Positions 5,961 to 15,300 of a stretch of DNA of 15,300 bases are shown in pieces. The translations under genes were made by a program, and so were the position numbers. How positions within the stretch are numbered: the stretch's first letter is position 1; every line of letters begins with the position of its first letter. Origin of the DNA: DSNY01 sp016861185 (GTDB taxonomy: Bacteria; Pseudomonadota; Gammaproteobacteria; Burkholderiales; Burkholderiaceae_F); contig SZOR01000100.1 in NCBI GenBank assembly GCA_030263275.1, positions 1 through 15,300 on the forward strand, given 5' to 3'. The notes under the pieces were generated by a model. It did no database searches, had not been told where the DNA came from, and was given only the letters and a program-made list of their open reading frames with translations.

Positions 5961-7388
5961 GTGACGACGACCGCTGAATCGTGGCAAATGCAGACGCCGG
6001 TCACGCCGTTCTGGCGGCGTATGCCGAAGTTCTTCCTGTTTCCGGCGGCGCGTGCGCCGATGATCCGTATCGCGGTCGGCGGTCTGGCCTACGGGGTCGG
6101 CGGCTGGGTGTTCGGGCGCAACCTGTTCACTTCGCCCGCGTTCGCCACGCTGTTCCTGTTCGCGGTACTGCTCGCGGTGTCGGTGTTCATCGCGCGCTAC
6201 GGCTTCCTCGTGATCGAACGCACCGCGGCCGGCTACCTGCATCCGAGCCAGTATCCGGAGTTCGGCGAGCAGGGCAGTCCGTACCGGCCGTACAAGATGT
6301 TCCTGGTCATGATGGTCGTGCCGGTGCTGATCGGCATCGTCAGCGCAGTCTTCACGAGTCCGCTGCTGATGGTGCTGCTGTTCATCGCGTTCGCCGCGCT
6401 GCTGCCCGCGAGCACGATCGTGATGACGATGACCGACAGCTTCTTCGAGGCGGTCAATCCGGCGCGCGCGCTCGAGGTGGCGCGCAAGATCGGCAAGCCC
6501 TACTGGGGGCTGTGCCTGTTCCTGCTGCTGCTGATGCTCAGTTCGCAGCAAGCGAGCGAACTGCTGATGCCCAGGCTGCTCGACCCGCAGATGGAAGCGC
6601 AGGCGAAGTCGATCGGACCGGGAACGGACCTGTCGGCGCTGGCCGGCGCGCTCGGCCGCGCGATGGCCACCGCCTTCTTCATCGCCGGCTTCGTCGGCAA
6701 CTACTTCTTCATCCTGATGTGCGTGCTGATCGGCTACGTGATGTATCAGTACGCCGACGGCCTCGGGGTTTCGGTGGTCGGCCCCGGCGAGGTCGCGACG
6801 ACCGGGCGCGTCAGCTCACGCGAACACCAGCGCCGCATGCGCGACGCGATGATCGGCCAGATGGTCGCGGCCGGCGAGATCCGCGAGGCGATCGACACGC
6901 TGAACGACGATCTGCGCGACCGGCCGAGCGACCTGGCGCTGCACGCGCGACTGCACAAACTGCTGCTGATCGAAGGTTCGGCGCCGCGCATCGAGGACCA
7001 CACCGAGCGTTATCTCGAGCTGCTGATCAAGAGCGACAACGCCAAGGAGGCGCTGCCGCTGGTCGAGGAGGCGTACGGCCGCAAGGCGGACTGGGAGCCG
7101 CGCAAGCTCGAGCACGTGGCGCCGCTGGCGCGCGCGGCGCTCGAGGCAGGCAAACCGCAGCTCGCCGCGCAGCTGATCCGCGGCTTCGACAGGAAACACA
7201 GGATGCACCCCGACATCCCGCAGATCTACCTGATCGGCGCCAAGCTGCTGGTGCAGTCGGGCAACACGGCGCAGGCGCAGCGCATCCTCGAGCACCTGGT
7301 CGCCAGCTACGCGGAGAACCCGGTCGCGGCGGAGGCGAAGCGGCTCGCCGAGCGGCTTGCGCAGCTTGCGCAGCCGCGCAAGGCTTGA
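5961..7388 (+). CDS. Multi-span membrane protein with TPR-like C-terminal half, function unknown
   Basis: A 475-residue protein that starts at a GTG with AGGGA about five bases upstream. The first 270 residues hold about six hydrophobic spans (roughly 34-51, 60-86, 112-131, 134-152, 181-197, 236-262). The segment from 275 to 475 is soluble and helical, with repeat-like helix pairs rich in A, L and E; the IPQIYLIGAKLLVQSGNTAQAQRILEHLV stretch (about 418-446) looks like a TPR unit. No catalytic motif is evident. The layout suggests an integral membrane protein presenting a protein-interaction domain in the cytoplasm. It converges with the rhomboid gene with only six bases between the stops, and no terminator hairpin separates them. 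I do not recognise a named family. Confidence 0.85.
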   Translation: MTTTAESWQMQTPVTPFWRRMPKFFLFPAARAPMIRIAVGGLAYGVGGWVFGRNLFTSPAFATLFLFAVLLAVSVFIARYGFLVIERTAAGYLHPSQYPEFGEQGSPYRPYKMFLVMMVVPVLIGIVSAVFTSPLLMVLLFIAFAALLPASTIVMTMTDSFFEAVNPARALEVARKIGKPYWGLCLFLLLLMLSSQQASELLMPRLLDPQMEAQAKSIGPGTDLSALAGALGRAMATAFFIAGFVGNYFFILMCVLIGYVMYQYADGLGVSVVGPGEVATTGRVSSREHQRRMRDAMIGQMVAAGEIREAIDTLNDDLRDRPSDLALHARLHKLLLIEGSAPRIEDHTERYLELLIKSDNAKEALPLVEEAYGRKADWEPRKLEHVAPLARAALEAGKPQLAAQLIRGFDRKHRMHPDIPQIYLIGAKLLVQSGNTAQAQRILEHLVASYAENPVAAEAKRLAERLAQLAQPRKA

Positions 7389-7394
7389 ACGTCG

Positions 7395-8957
7395 TCAGTG
7401 ACTGAGATCGATCCGCAGCGTGTCGGGGCCGCCGCGCGTCGAGGAGCGCGTGGTCGCGCGGATCGTGTTGGGCGGCTGCGCTTTCGGCGCCAGCCCGCCG
7501 ATTTCGCTCGGTGACGGGAAGTATTTCGACAGGCGCTGCCGCACGGTTTCGGCCTGCTGCTTCAGCCCGTAGCGCGTATAGGTCGTGAACAGTCCCAGCA
7601 GGCAGTCGGCGATCTGCCGCGCATACAGGCTGCGTAGGTTGTCGTCGCCGAGCAGCCGGTCGAGCACCTGCAGCGCCGCGGCGTGCTCGCGCGAACGAAC
7701 GAGGCGGCGCGCGAGCCGAAGTTGCTCGTCGACCGGCAGCGCCTGCAGCACTTTCGGCTGGCTCATCTGCAGGAAAACTTTGCGCAGCTCCTCGGGTGCG
7801 TGCCTCTTGCGCTGCCAGAGGATGCGCAGCGCCGCGTCGGCGAGCGTCTTCTCGTCGTGGCCCAGCAGCGCGATGTTGAAGTAGGCGATCAGAAACTCGA
7901 GGTTGTCGGGGTGCAGTTCGACCAGTTCGCGGTAAAGCTGCGCCGCGCGCTTGGTGTCGAGCCGCGCAGCGGCGGCCTGCGCCTGCGCGAGCAGGGACGA
8001 CCGCTTCTCGGCCTGGCGTTCGTCGGCGTAGGCCTCGTCGAGCACGCGGTCGACCTTCTTCGGGTCGCGCGGCCGCAGCAGCCACGCGATCAGCGCGCCG
8101 AAGACGAAGCCGCCCAGATGCGCGGCGTAGGCCACGCGCGAGCCCGGCGCGGACGCCCACTGGTACAGCTCGTTGACGATCCACACCGGCAGCAGCGCCA
8201 GCGCGGGAACGCGCGCGGTGTCGAAATAGAAGACGATCCAGTAGAACACCGGCACACGGCGCGTCCAGTACAGCACCGCGACCATCGCCATCGCACCCGA
8301 GATCGCGCCCGAGGCGCCGATCAGCATGCCGCCCGAAAACAGCGAAAACAGCCCGCCGGCGAGCGCGCCGCTCGCCACGTAGCCGAGCAGGAAGCGCACG
8401 CGCCCGAGCGCGGCCTCGGCGAAAGGACCCGCGAGCAGCAGCACGATCATGTTCCCCAGCCAATGGCCGAAGTCGCCGTGCAGGAACTGGTGCGTCAGGA
8501 AGCGCCAGGGCTCCGCAGGGCCGGGCTTCAGCGCGTAGCGCTCGGTGAACGCGCGCGCGAGCATCGACTCGAAGCGCTCGCGCTGCTCGCGCCACTGCTC
8601 GTACACCGGATCGTCGCTGCGGATCACGCGGCCGGCCTTCAGATCGCGCATGAAGTCGGCGTCGCTCTGCATCAGCATCACCGCGGGCAGCACGCCCGCC
8701 TGCGCAGGGATCGAGCGCAGGCGCTCGATGCGCTCGAGCGCTTCGGCGTCGGTGCGGTCCAGCAGCCAGTTGCGGTAGCGCGGCAGCTCGATCTTCGGCA
8801 GTTCGCTCTGCGCGTAGTTCTCGAACGCGGCGCGGTAGATCGCGTCGTCGCGCGACTGCAGAAAGAAGAAGACGATCGCGTTGACCAGGATCAGCGCGAG
8901 CGTGATCGCCGGCAGCGACTTGGCCGAAAAGCGCGTCTGATACGGAATGATCAGCAT
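7395..8957 (-). CDS. Rhomboid family intramembrane serine protease with TPR-like C-terminal extension
   Basis: A 520-residue leftward gene. The rhomboid core is at about residues 145-295: HQFLHGDFGHWLGN carries H160, H165 and N169, spaced like H145, H150 and N154 of GlpG; the nucleophile is S216 in GASG (214-217); the base is H280 in AHLGGFVFG. All catalytic positions are present, so it should cleave membrane-spanning segments. A first transmembrane span is at 16-33, followed by a long soluble loop (34-148), larger than in simple rhomboids. Residues 300-520 are soluble and helical with TPR-like units (for example 345-378), probably for partner binding. Its ATG overlaps the end of transaldolase by seven bases (ATGCTGA), so the two are probably translated from one transcript. 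Confidence 0.93.
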   Translation of the reverse strand: MLIIPYQTRFSAKSLPAITLALILVNAIVFFFLQSRDDAIYRAAFENYAQSELPKIELPRYRNWLLDRTDAEALERIERLRSIPAQAGVLPAVMLMQSDADFMRDLKAGRVIRSDDPVYEQWREQRERFESMLARAFTERYALKPGPAEPWRFLTHQFLHGDFGHWLGNMIVLLLAGPFAEAALGRVRFLLGYVASGALAGGLFSLFSGGMLIGASGAISGAMAMVAVLYWTRRVPVFYWIVFYFDTARVPALALLPVWIVNELYQWASAPGSRVAYAAHLGGFVFGALIAWLLRPRDPKKVDRVLDEAYADERQAEKRSSLLAQAQAAAARLDTKRAAQLYRELVELHPDNLEFLIAYFNIALLGHDEKTLADAALRILWQRKRHAPEELRKVFLQMSQPKVLQALPVDEQLRLARRLVRSREHAAALQVLDRLLGDDNLRSLYARQIADCLLGLFTTYTRYGLKQQAETVRQRLSKYFPSPSEIGGLAPKAQPPNTIRATTRSSTRGGPDTLRIDLSH

Positions 8958-9916
8958 TGCGCGACCGGCTCGGTGGCGAGTTCGGCGATCAGCCGCTGCA
9001 GCTTGACCGCGTCGGCCGCGAAGATGCGGATGCCTTCGGCGAGCTTTTCGGTCGCCATTGCATCGTCGTTCAGCGCGTAGCGGAAGTCGGCCTCGGCCAA
9101 GGGCGCGCGCGTCGAGGTCTGCGCCGGCGGCACGAGCGCGCGTTCGAGCTTGCCTTCGGACGTCGCGAGCTGCTCAAGCAGCTCGGGGCTGATCGTCAGC
9201 AGATCGCAGCCGGCGAGCGCCACGATCTGGCCGAGATTGCGGAAGCTCGCGCCCATGATCTCGGTCGGATAGCCGCCGCCCTTCAGCCGCGCGTAGATCG
9301 CATGCACGGAACGCACGCCGGGGTCGTTGGCGCCGGCATTGGCCGCTTCGTCCCAGCCCGCTCCGGCCGCCCGCTTGTGCCAGTCGTAGATGCGGCCGAC
9401 GAAAGGCGAAATCAGCGTGGCGCCGGCATCGGCCGCGGCCTGCGCCTGCGCGACCGAAAACAGCAGCGTCATGTTGCAGTGGATGCCCTCACGCTCCAGC
9501 AATTCGGCCGCGCGGATGCCTTCCCAGGTCGACGCGATCTTGATCAGCACGCGGCTGCGCCCGACGCCCTGCGCTTCGTACAGTGCGATCAGGCGGCGCG
9601 CGCGCTCGATCGTCGCGCGCGTGTCGAAGGACAGCCGCGCGTCGACCTCGGTCGAGACGCGGCCGTCGATCAGCTTCAGGATTGCTACGCCGAAGGCGAC
9701 CAGCACGCGGTCGAGCAGCCGTTCGGCCGGCGCGCCGCGGGCGGGCGCCACCGCGGTGCGGATCAGCGGCGCGTACTGCGGGCTCTGCGCGGCCTTCAGG
9801 ATCAGCGACGGATTGGTCGTCGCGTCGCGCGGCCGATGGCGCGCGATCGCGGCGATGTCGCCCGTATCGGCGACGATCGTCGTAAAGCGCTTCAGTTGCT
9901 CGAGCAGCGCGGGCAT
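8951..9916 (-). CDS. tal: Transaldolase
   Basis: A 321-residue cytoplasmic enzyme of the non-oxidative pentose phosphate pathway, transferring dihydroxyacetone units between sedoheptulose 7-phosphate and glyceraldehyde 3-phosphate. The N-terminus FTTIVADTGDIAAI includes D17, and the DATTNPSLIL motif is at 31-40. The Schiff-base lysine is K126 in RVLIKIASTWEGIRAAE, matching K132 of E. coli TalB, and LISPFVGRI...DW follows. ATG 9916 gives the length and N-terminus of the TalB subfamily; an upstream extension of the frame to 10204 has no family similarity and crosses the carA leader on the other strand. No strong Shine-Dalgarno sequence precedes this ATG. It is divergent from carA and overlaps the rhomboid start downstream. 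Confidence 0.96.
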   Translation of the reverse strand: MPALLEQLKRFTTIVADTGDIAAIARHRPRDATTNPSLILKAAQSPQYAPLIRTAVAPARGAPAERLLDRVLVAFGVAILKLIDGRVSTEVDARLSFDTRATIERARRLIALYEAQGVGRSRVLIKIASTWEGIRAAELLEREGIHCNMTLLFSVAQAQAAADAGATLISPFVGRIYDWHKRAAGAGWDEAANAGANDPGVRSVHAIYARLKGGGYPTEIMGASFRNLGQIVALAGCDLLTISPELLEQLATSEGKLERALVPPAQTSTRAPLAEADFRYALNDDAMATEKLAEGIRIFAADAVKLQRLIAELATEPVAQC

Positions 9917-9963
9917 AACGGTCGACGCTAGCAGCGTGGACGGATCGGCGAAGGTCGGAAAGC

Positions 9964-9969
9964 TATACT
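9964..9969 (+). promoter_or_regulatory. Possible -10 box for carAB in the tal-carA intergenic region
   Basis: TATACT at 9964-9969 is a good -10 match within the 166-base divergent gap (9917-10082), otherwise GC-rich. No convincing -35 hexamer is found 16-18 bases upstream. If used, the carA mRNA would have a leader of about 105 bases containing the hairpin at 10031-10068. Confidence 0.3.
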
Positions 9970-10030
9970 TCGCCAGTTTAACTTTCGCGATCGCGTCGGC
10001 GGCGGAATTCCCGTACCGCGCATCGCTGAT

Positions 10031-10068
10031 GCACCGCCGACCGGCGCGATGCCGGAGGCGGACGGTGC
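10031..10068 (+). promoter_or_regulatory. Stem-loop in the carA leader just before the ribosome binding site
   Basis: Three stacked helices can form: 10031-10036 (GCACCG) with 10063-10068 (CGGTGC), 10037-10039 with 10059-10061, and 10041-10045 (CCGGC) with 10051-10055 (GCCGG), around a 5-base loop, GCGAT. That is 14 GC-rich pairs with small bulges. The stem ends three bases before the GAGGAG ribosome binding site, so it may affect carA translation. No T-run follows, so it is not a simple terminator. Confidence 0.5.
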
Positions 10069-10071
10069 GCC

Positions 10072-10077
10072 GAGGAG
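10072..10077 (+). promoter_or_regulatory. carA ribosome binding site that decides a TTG start
   Basis: GAGGAG lies five bases before TTG 10083. The in-frame ATG at 10029 has no such site, falls at the edge of the leader stem-loop and would add 18 arginine-rich residues foreign to the CarA family. Confidence 0.7.
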
Positions 10078-10082
10078 CCTGC

Positions 10083-11225
10083 TTGTCTTCCCTGATTGCT
10101 GATTCTCGTCCCCTTGCGCTGCTCGCGCTGGCCGACGGGACGGTCTTCCGCGGCCGTTCGATCGGCGCCGAAGGCTCCGCGGTCGGCGAAGTCGTGTTCA
10201 ACACGGCGATGACCGGCTACCAGGAGATCCTGACCGACCCGAGCTATTGCCGTCAGCTCGTCACGCTGACCTATCCGCACATCGGCAATACCGGCACCAA
10301 CGCCGAGGACGTCGAGGCGAGCCGCGTACACGCCGCCGGGTTGATCGTGCGCGACCTGCCGCGCGCGCACTCGAACTTCCGCGCGCAGGAGTCGCTCGGC
10401 GACTACCTGCGGCGCGAAAAGACCGTCGCGATCGCCGACATCGACACGCGCAAGCTGACGCGCATCCTGCGCGACCGGGGCGCACAGCCGGGTGCGATCC
10501 TGGTCGGAGCCGACGAAGCGGAAGCGGTGCGGCTGGCGCGTTCGTTCCCCGGCATGGCGGGGCTCGACCTGGCGAAGGTCGTCTCGGCGCCCGAGCCGTA
10601 CGAGTGGACCGAAACCGCGTGGGCGCTCGGCGCGGGCTACGGCACGCTTGCGGAACCGAAGCGGCACGTCGTGGCGTACGACTTCGGCGTCAAGCGCAAC
10701 ATCCTGCGGCTGCTCGCGAGCCGGGGCTGCCGCATCACGGTCGTTCCGGCGCAGACGCCTGCGGCCGAAGCGATCCGTCTGAAGCCGGACGGCGTGTTCC
10801 TGTCGAACGGTCCCGGCGACCCGGAGCCGTGCGACTACGCGATCGAAGCGACGCGCGAGTTGATCGCGCGCGGCTATCCGACCTTCGGCATCTGCCTCGG
10901 CCACCAGATCATGGGGCTCGCTTCCGGCGGACGGACGCTGAAGATGAAGTTCGGTCATCACGGCGCGAACCATCCGGTGCAGGACCTCGACACCGGGCGG
11001 GTCGCGATCACCTCGCAGAACCACGGTTTCGCGGTCGATCCGAAATCGCTGCCGGAACACTGCAAGGTCACGCACGTGTCGCTGTTCGACGGCACGCTGC
11101 AGGGCTTCCGCCGCACCGACAAGCCCGCGTTCTGCTTCCAGGGCCATCCCGAGGCGAGCCCGGGCCCGCACGACATCGCGTACCTCTTCGATCGCTTCGT
11201 GAAACTCATCGACGAACGCAAGTAG
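10083..11225 (+). CDS. carA: Carbamoyl phosphate synthase small subunit (glutaminase)
   Basis: This 380-residue subunit hydrolyses glutamine and passes ammonia to CarB for carbamoyl phosphate, the precursor of arginine and pyrimidines. The N-terminal CPSase small-chain domain (residues about 9-140, including MTGYQEILTDPSY) is followed by a class I glutamine amidotransferase domain from about 195. The catalytic triad is visible: C271 in GICLGHQ, and H355 and E357 in GHPEA, each two positions later than in E. coli. Translation most likely begins at TTG 10083, chosen for GAGGAG five bases upstream and normal family length. The open frame continues far upstream, but that part lies antisense to transaldolase. 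The stop codon TAG is followed at once by the carB ATG, so the two subunits are translated together. Confidence 0.97.
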   Translation: MSSLIADSRPLALLALADGTVFRGRSIGAEGSAVGEVVFNTAMTGYQEILTDPSYCRQLVTLTYPHIGNTGTNAEDVEASRVHAAGLIVRDLPRAHSNFRAQESLGDYLRREKTVAIADIDTRKLTRILRDRGAQPGAILVGADEAEAVRLARSFPGMAGLDLAKVVSAPEPYEWTETAWALGAGYGTLAEPKRHVVAYDFGVKRNILRLLASRGCRITVVPAQTPAAEAIRLKPDGVFLSNGPGDPEPCDYAIEATRELIARGYPTFGICLGHQIMGLASGGRTLKMKFGHHGANHPVQDLDTGRVAITSQNHGFAVDPKSLPEHCKVTHVSLFDGTLQGFRRTDKPAFCFQGHPEASPGPHDIAYLFDRFVKLIDERK

Positions 11226-14450
<3,225 letters not shown>

Positions 14451-14463
14451 CGGCTGTTCCGGC

Positions 14464-14492
14464 TTGCGCCGCCGCGCGCTGCTCGCTAAATT
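14464..14492 (+). promoter_or_regulatory. Possible greA promoter
   Basis: TTGCGC (14464-14469) and TAAATT (14487-14492) are separated by exactly 17 bases in a short AT-rich dip downstream of carB. Matches to the sigma-70 consensus are 3 of 6 and 4 of 6, so support is modest. Transcription would begin near 14499, just before the terminator hairpin at 14502. Confidence 0.4.
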
Positions 14493-14501
14493 CTGCGCAT
14501 C

Positions 14502-14532
14502 GGCCCCGGCAGTGCCGGGGCCTTGTTTTTTT
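14502..14532 (+). terminator. Strong intrinsic terminator between carB and greA
   Basis: A perfect 9-bp GC-only stem, GGCCCCGGC / GCCGGGGCC, with a 3-base loop (AGT) is followed by TTG and seven T's. It lies 51 bases after the carB stop and ends 19 bases before the greA ATG. It should end carAB transcription and, if the upstream promoter is real, would also act within the greA leader. Confidence 0.9.
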
Positions 14533-14551
14533 CGCTTTTTCCGGAACCGTC

Positions 14552-15025
14552 ATGCCCATCCCGATCACCGCGCGCGGTGCCGAGAAACTGAAAGCCGAGC
14601 TGCAGCGGCTGAAGGCCGTCGATCGTCCGGCGATCATCCAGTCGATCAAGGAAGCGCGGGACAAAGGCGACCTCTCTGAGAACGCCGAATACGATGCCGC
14701 GCGCGAGCGCCAGGGTTTCATCGAGGGGCGGATCCAGGAGCTGGAAGGCAAGCTCGCGGCGCTGCAGGTCATCGACCCGGCGACCGTCGACGCCGGCGGG
14801 CGCATCGTCTTCGGCGCGACCGTCGAGCTGGAGGATCAGAGCACGGGCGAAGTCGTCAAGTACCAGATCGTCGGCGACGATGAGGCCGACATCAAGGCGG
14901 GGCTGATTTCGATCTCGAGTCCGATCGCGCGCGCGCTGATCGGCCGCAGCGAAGGCGATACCGCCGAGGTGCTCGCCCCGTCGGGCAAGCGCCACTACGA
15001 CATCCTGAGCGTCGTCTACGAGTAG
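14552..15025 (+). CDS. greA: Transcription elongation factor GreA
   Basis: A 157-residue protein (E. coli 158). GreA enters the secondary channel of RNA polymerase and stimulates cleavage of backtracked RNA. The N-terminal coiled coil (residues about 8-75) carries the acidic tip D40 and E43 in KGDLSENAEYDAAR, the residues that coordinate the catalytic metal. The C-terminal FKBP-like domain (about 80-157) contains VGDDEADIKAGLISISSPIARALIG and ends in YDILSVVYE. The ribosome binding site is poor (GGAA five bases upstream). Its position next to yhbY matches the arrangement known from E. coli, and carB-greA adjacency is common in Burkholderiales. Confidence 0.97.
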   Translation: MPIPITARGAEKLKAELQRLKAVDRPAIIQSIKEARDKGDLSENAEYDAARERQGFIEGRIQELEGKLAALQVIDPATVDAGGRIVFGATVELEDQSTGEVVKYQIVGDDEADIKAGLISISSPIARALIGRSEGDTAEVLAPSGKRHYDILSVVYE

Positions 15026-15036
15026 CGGGCGACGCC

Positions 15037-15300
15037 TCAGCGGCTGCGCGAACCCGGTTTGCCCTTGGCCGTGCGCCGCGCGGTGCGCTCGATCGGCTTG
15101 GCCGGTCGGCGCGGCGCCGGTTTCGGCGCGGTCGCGCGGATCTCGCGCCGATCGGCCTTCGTGCGCACGGGCGCGGCCGGGGGCGTCTTGCCGGCGAGCG
15201 TCCGGCGCATGCGCGGCGCGGTCTCGGTCGCCTTCGCCTCGTCGGGGCTCGGCCGGAACAGCACGAACAGCTTGCCGATCATCTGCACGCGCGCCGCGCC
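15037..15300 (-). CDS. yhbY: YhbY/CRS1-type RNA-binding protein, C-terminal part with long basic tail (runs off the right edge)
   Basis: A leftward frame open from the window edge to a TGA at 15037-15039, with 87 codons visible. The first residues, GAARVQMIGKLFVLFRP, match the end of the CRM domain of YhbY (GACNVQVIGKTLVLYRP in E. coli), a small protein associated with pre-50S ribosomal particles. A GTG at 15286-15288 is only an internal valine; the true start is beyond the window. After the domain comes a tail of about 70 residues rich in R, K, P and A, with roughly 30 percent basic residues, which E. coli YhbY (97 aa in all) lacks. The tail is probably disordered and RNA-binding. It converges on greA with 11 bases between the stops. 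Confidence 0.85.
   Translation of the reverse strand, partial: GAARVQMIGKLFVLFRPSPDEAKATETAPRMRRTLAGKTPPAAPVRTKADRREIRATAPKPAPRRPAKPIERTARRTAKGKPGSRSR

Noticed and set aside
7683..9080. A 465-codon + strand frame opposite the rhomboid gene
   Set aside because: Q/R/H/V-rich shadow without domains; the rhomboid on the - strand has all catalytic residues in place.
9390..10082. N-terminal extension of the carA frame by 231 codons
   Set aside because: This part lies antisense to transaldolase, is low-complexity, and is not part of CarA; the RBS at 10072 supports the start at 10083.
9917..10204. N-terminal extension of transaldolase
   Set aside because: The extra residues do not resemble any transaldolase, and the region holds the carA leader on the opposite strand.

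Overview
The window is GC-rich DNA whose main part (about 1205 to 15300) reads as one coherent proteobacterial chromosome segment, most likely a betaproteobacterium of the Burkholderiales type. This rests on the greA-yhbY neighbourhood, the carA-carB-greA order, strong G/C preference at third codon positions and the family-level look of the proteins. No rRNA, tRNA, insertion sequence or CRISPR array is visible.

The first 1.2 kb looks like a mosaic. Positions 1-841 hold the 5' end of a leftward gene with a Tat-type leader, then an RRM RNA-binding protein and its terminator hairpin. From about 841 to 1195 the frame encodes a central piece of a Cas3 CRISPR helicase, with clearly lower GC and relaxed codon use. 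It runs in frame, near 1187-1205, into a GC-rich GGDEF diguanylate cyclase lacking its own start. I read this as two joins (assembly chimera or recombination remnants) rather than a real Cas3-GGDEF protein, but the fusion should be checked.

From 1786 to 5863 lies an operon-like block: a CaiB/BaiF class III CoA-transferase (overlapping the GGDEF stop by 4 bases), a Tat-exported substrate-binding protein, an ABC ATPase and an ABC permease of the nitrate/sulfonate/taurine type. Together they suggest uptake of an organic anion followed by CoA activation. The two spacers on either side of the ATPase gene are built of degenerate 7-bp tandem repeats of one family in opposite orientations, which is the most unusual non-coding structure here.

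From 5961 to 8957 two convergent genes encode multi-span membrane proteins with helical, TPR-like C-terminal halves; the second is an apparently active rhomboid protease. The rhomboid start overlaps the end of transaldolase (8951-9916, leftward). Divergent from transaldolase is carA-carB (carbamoyl phosphate synthase), with a leader hairpin just before the carA ribosome binding site and a TTG start. A strong terminator separates carB from greA; because a promoter-like sequence lies just upstream of it, it may also act as a greA leader attenuator. The window ends in the convergent 3' part of yhbY, which has a long basic tail.
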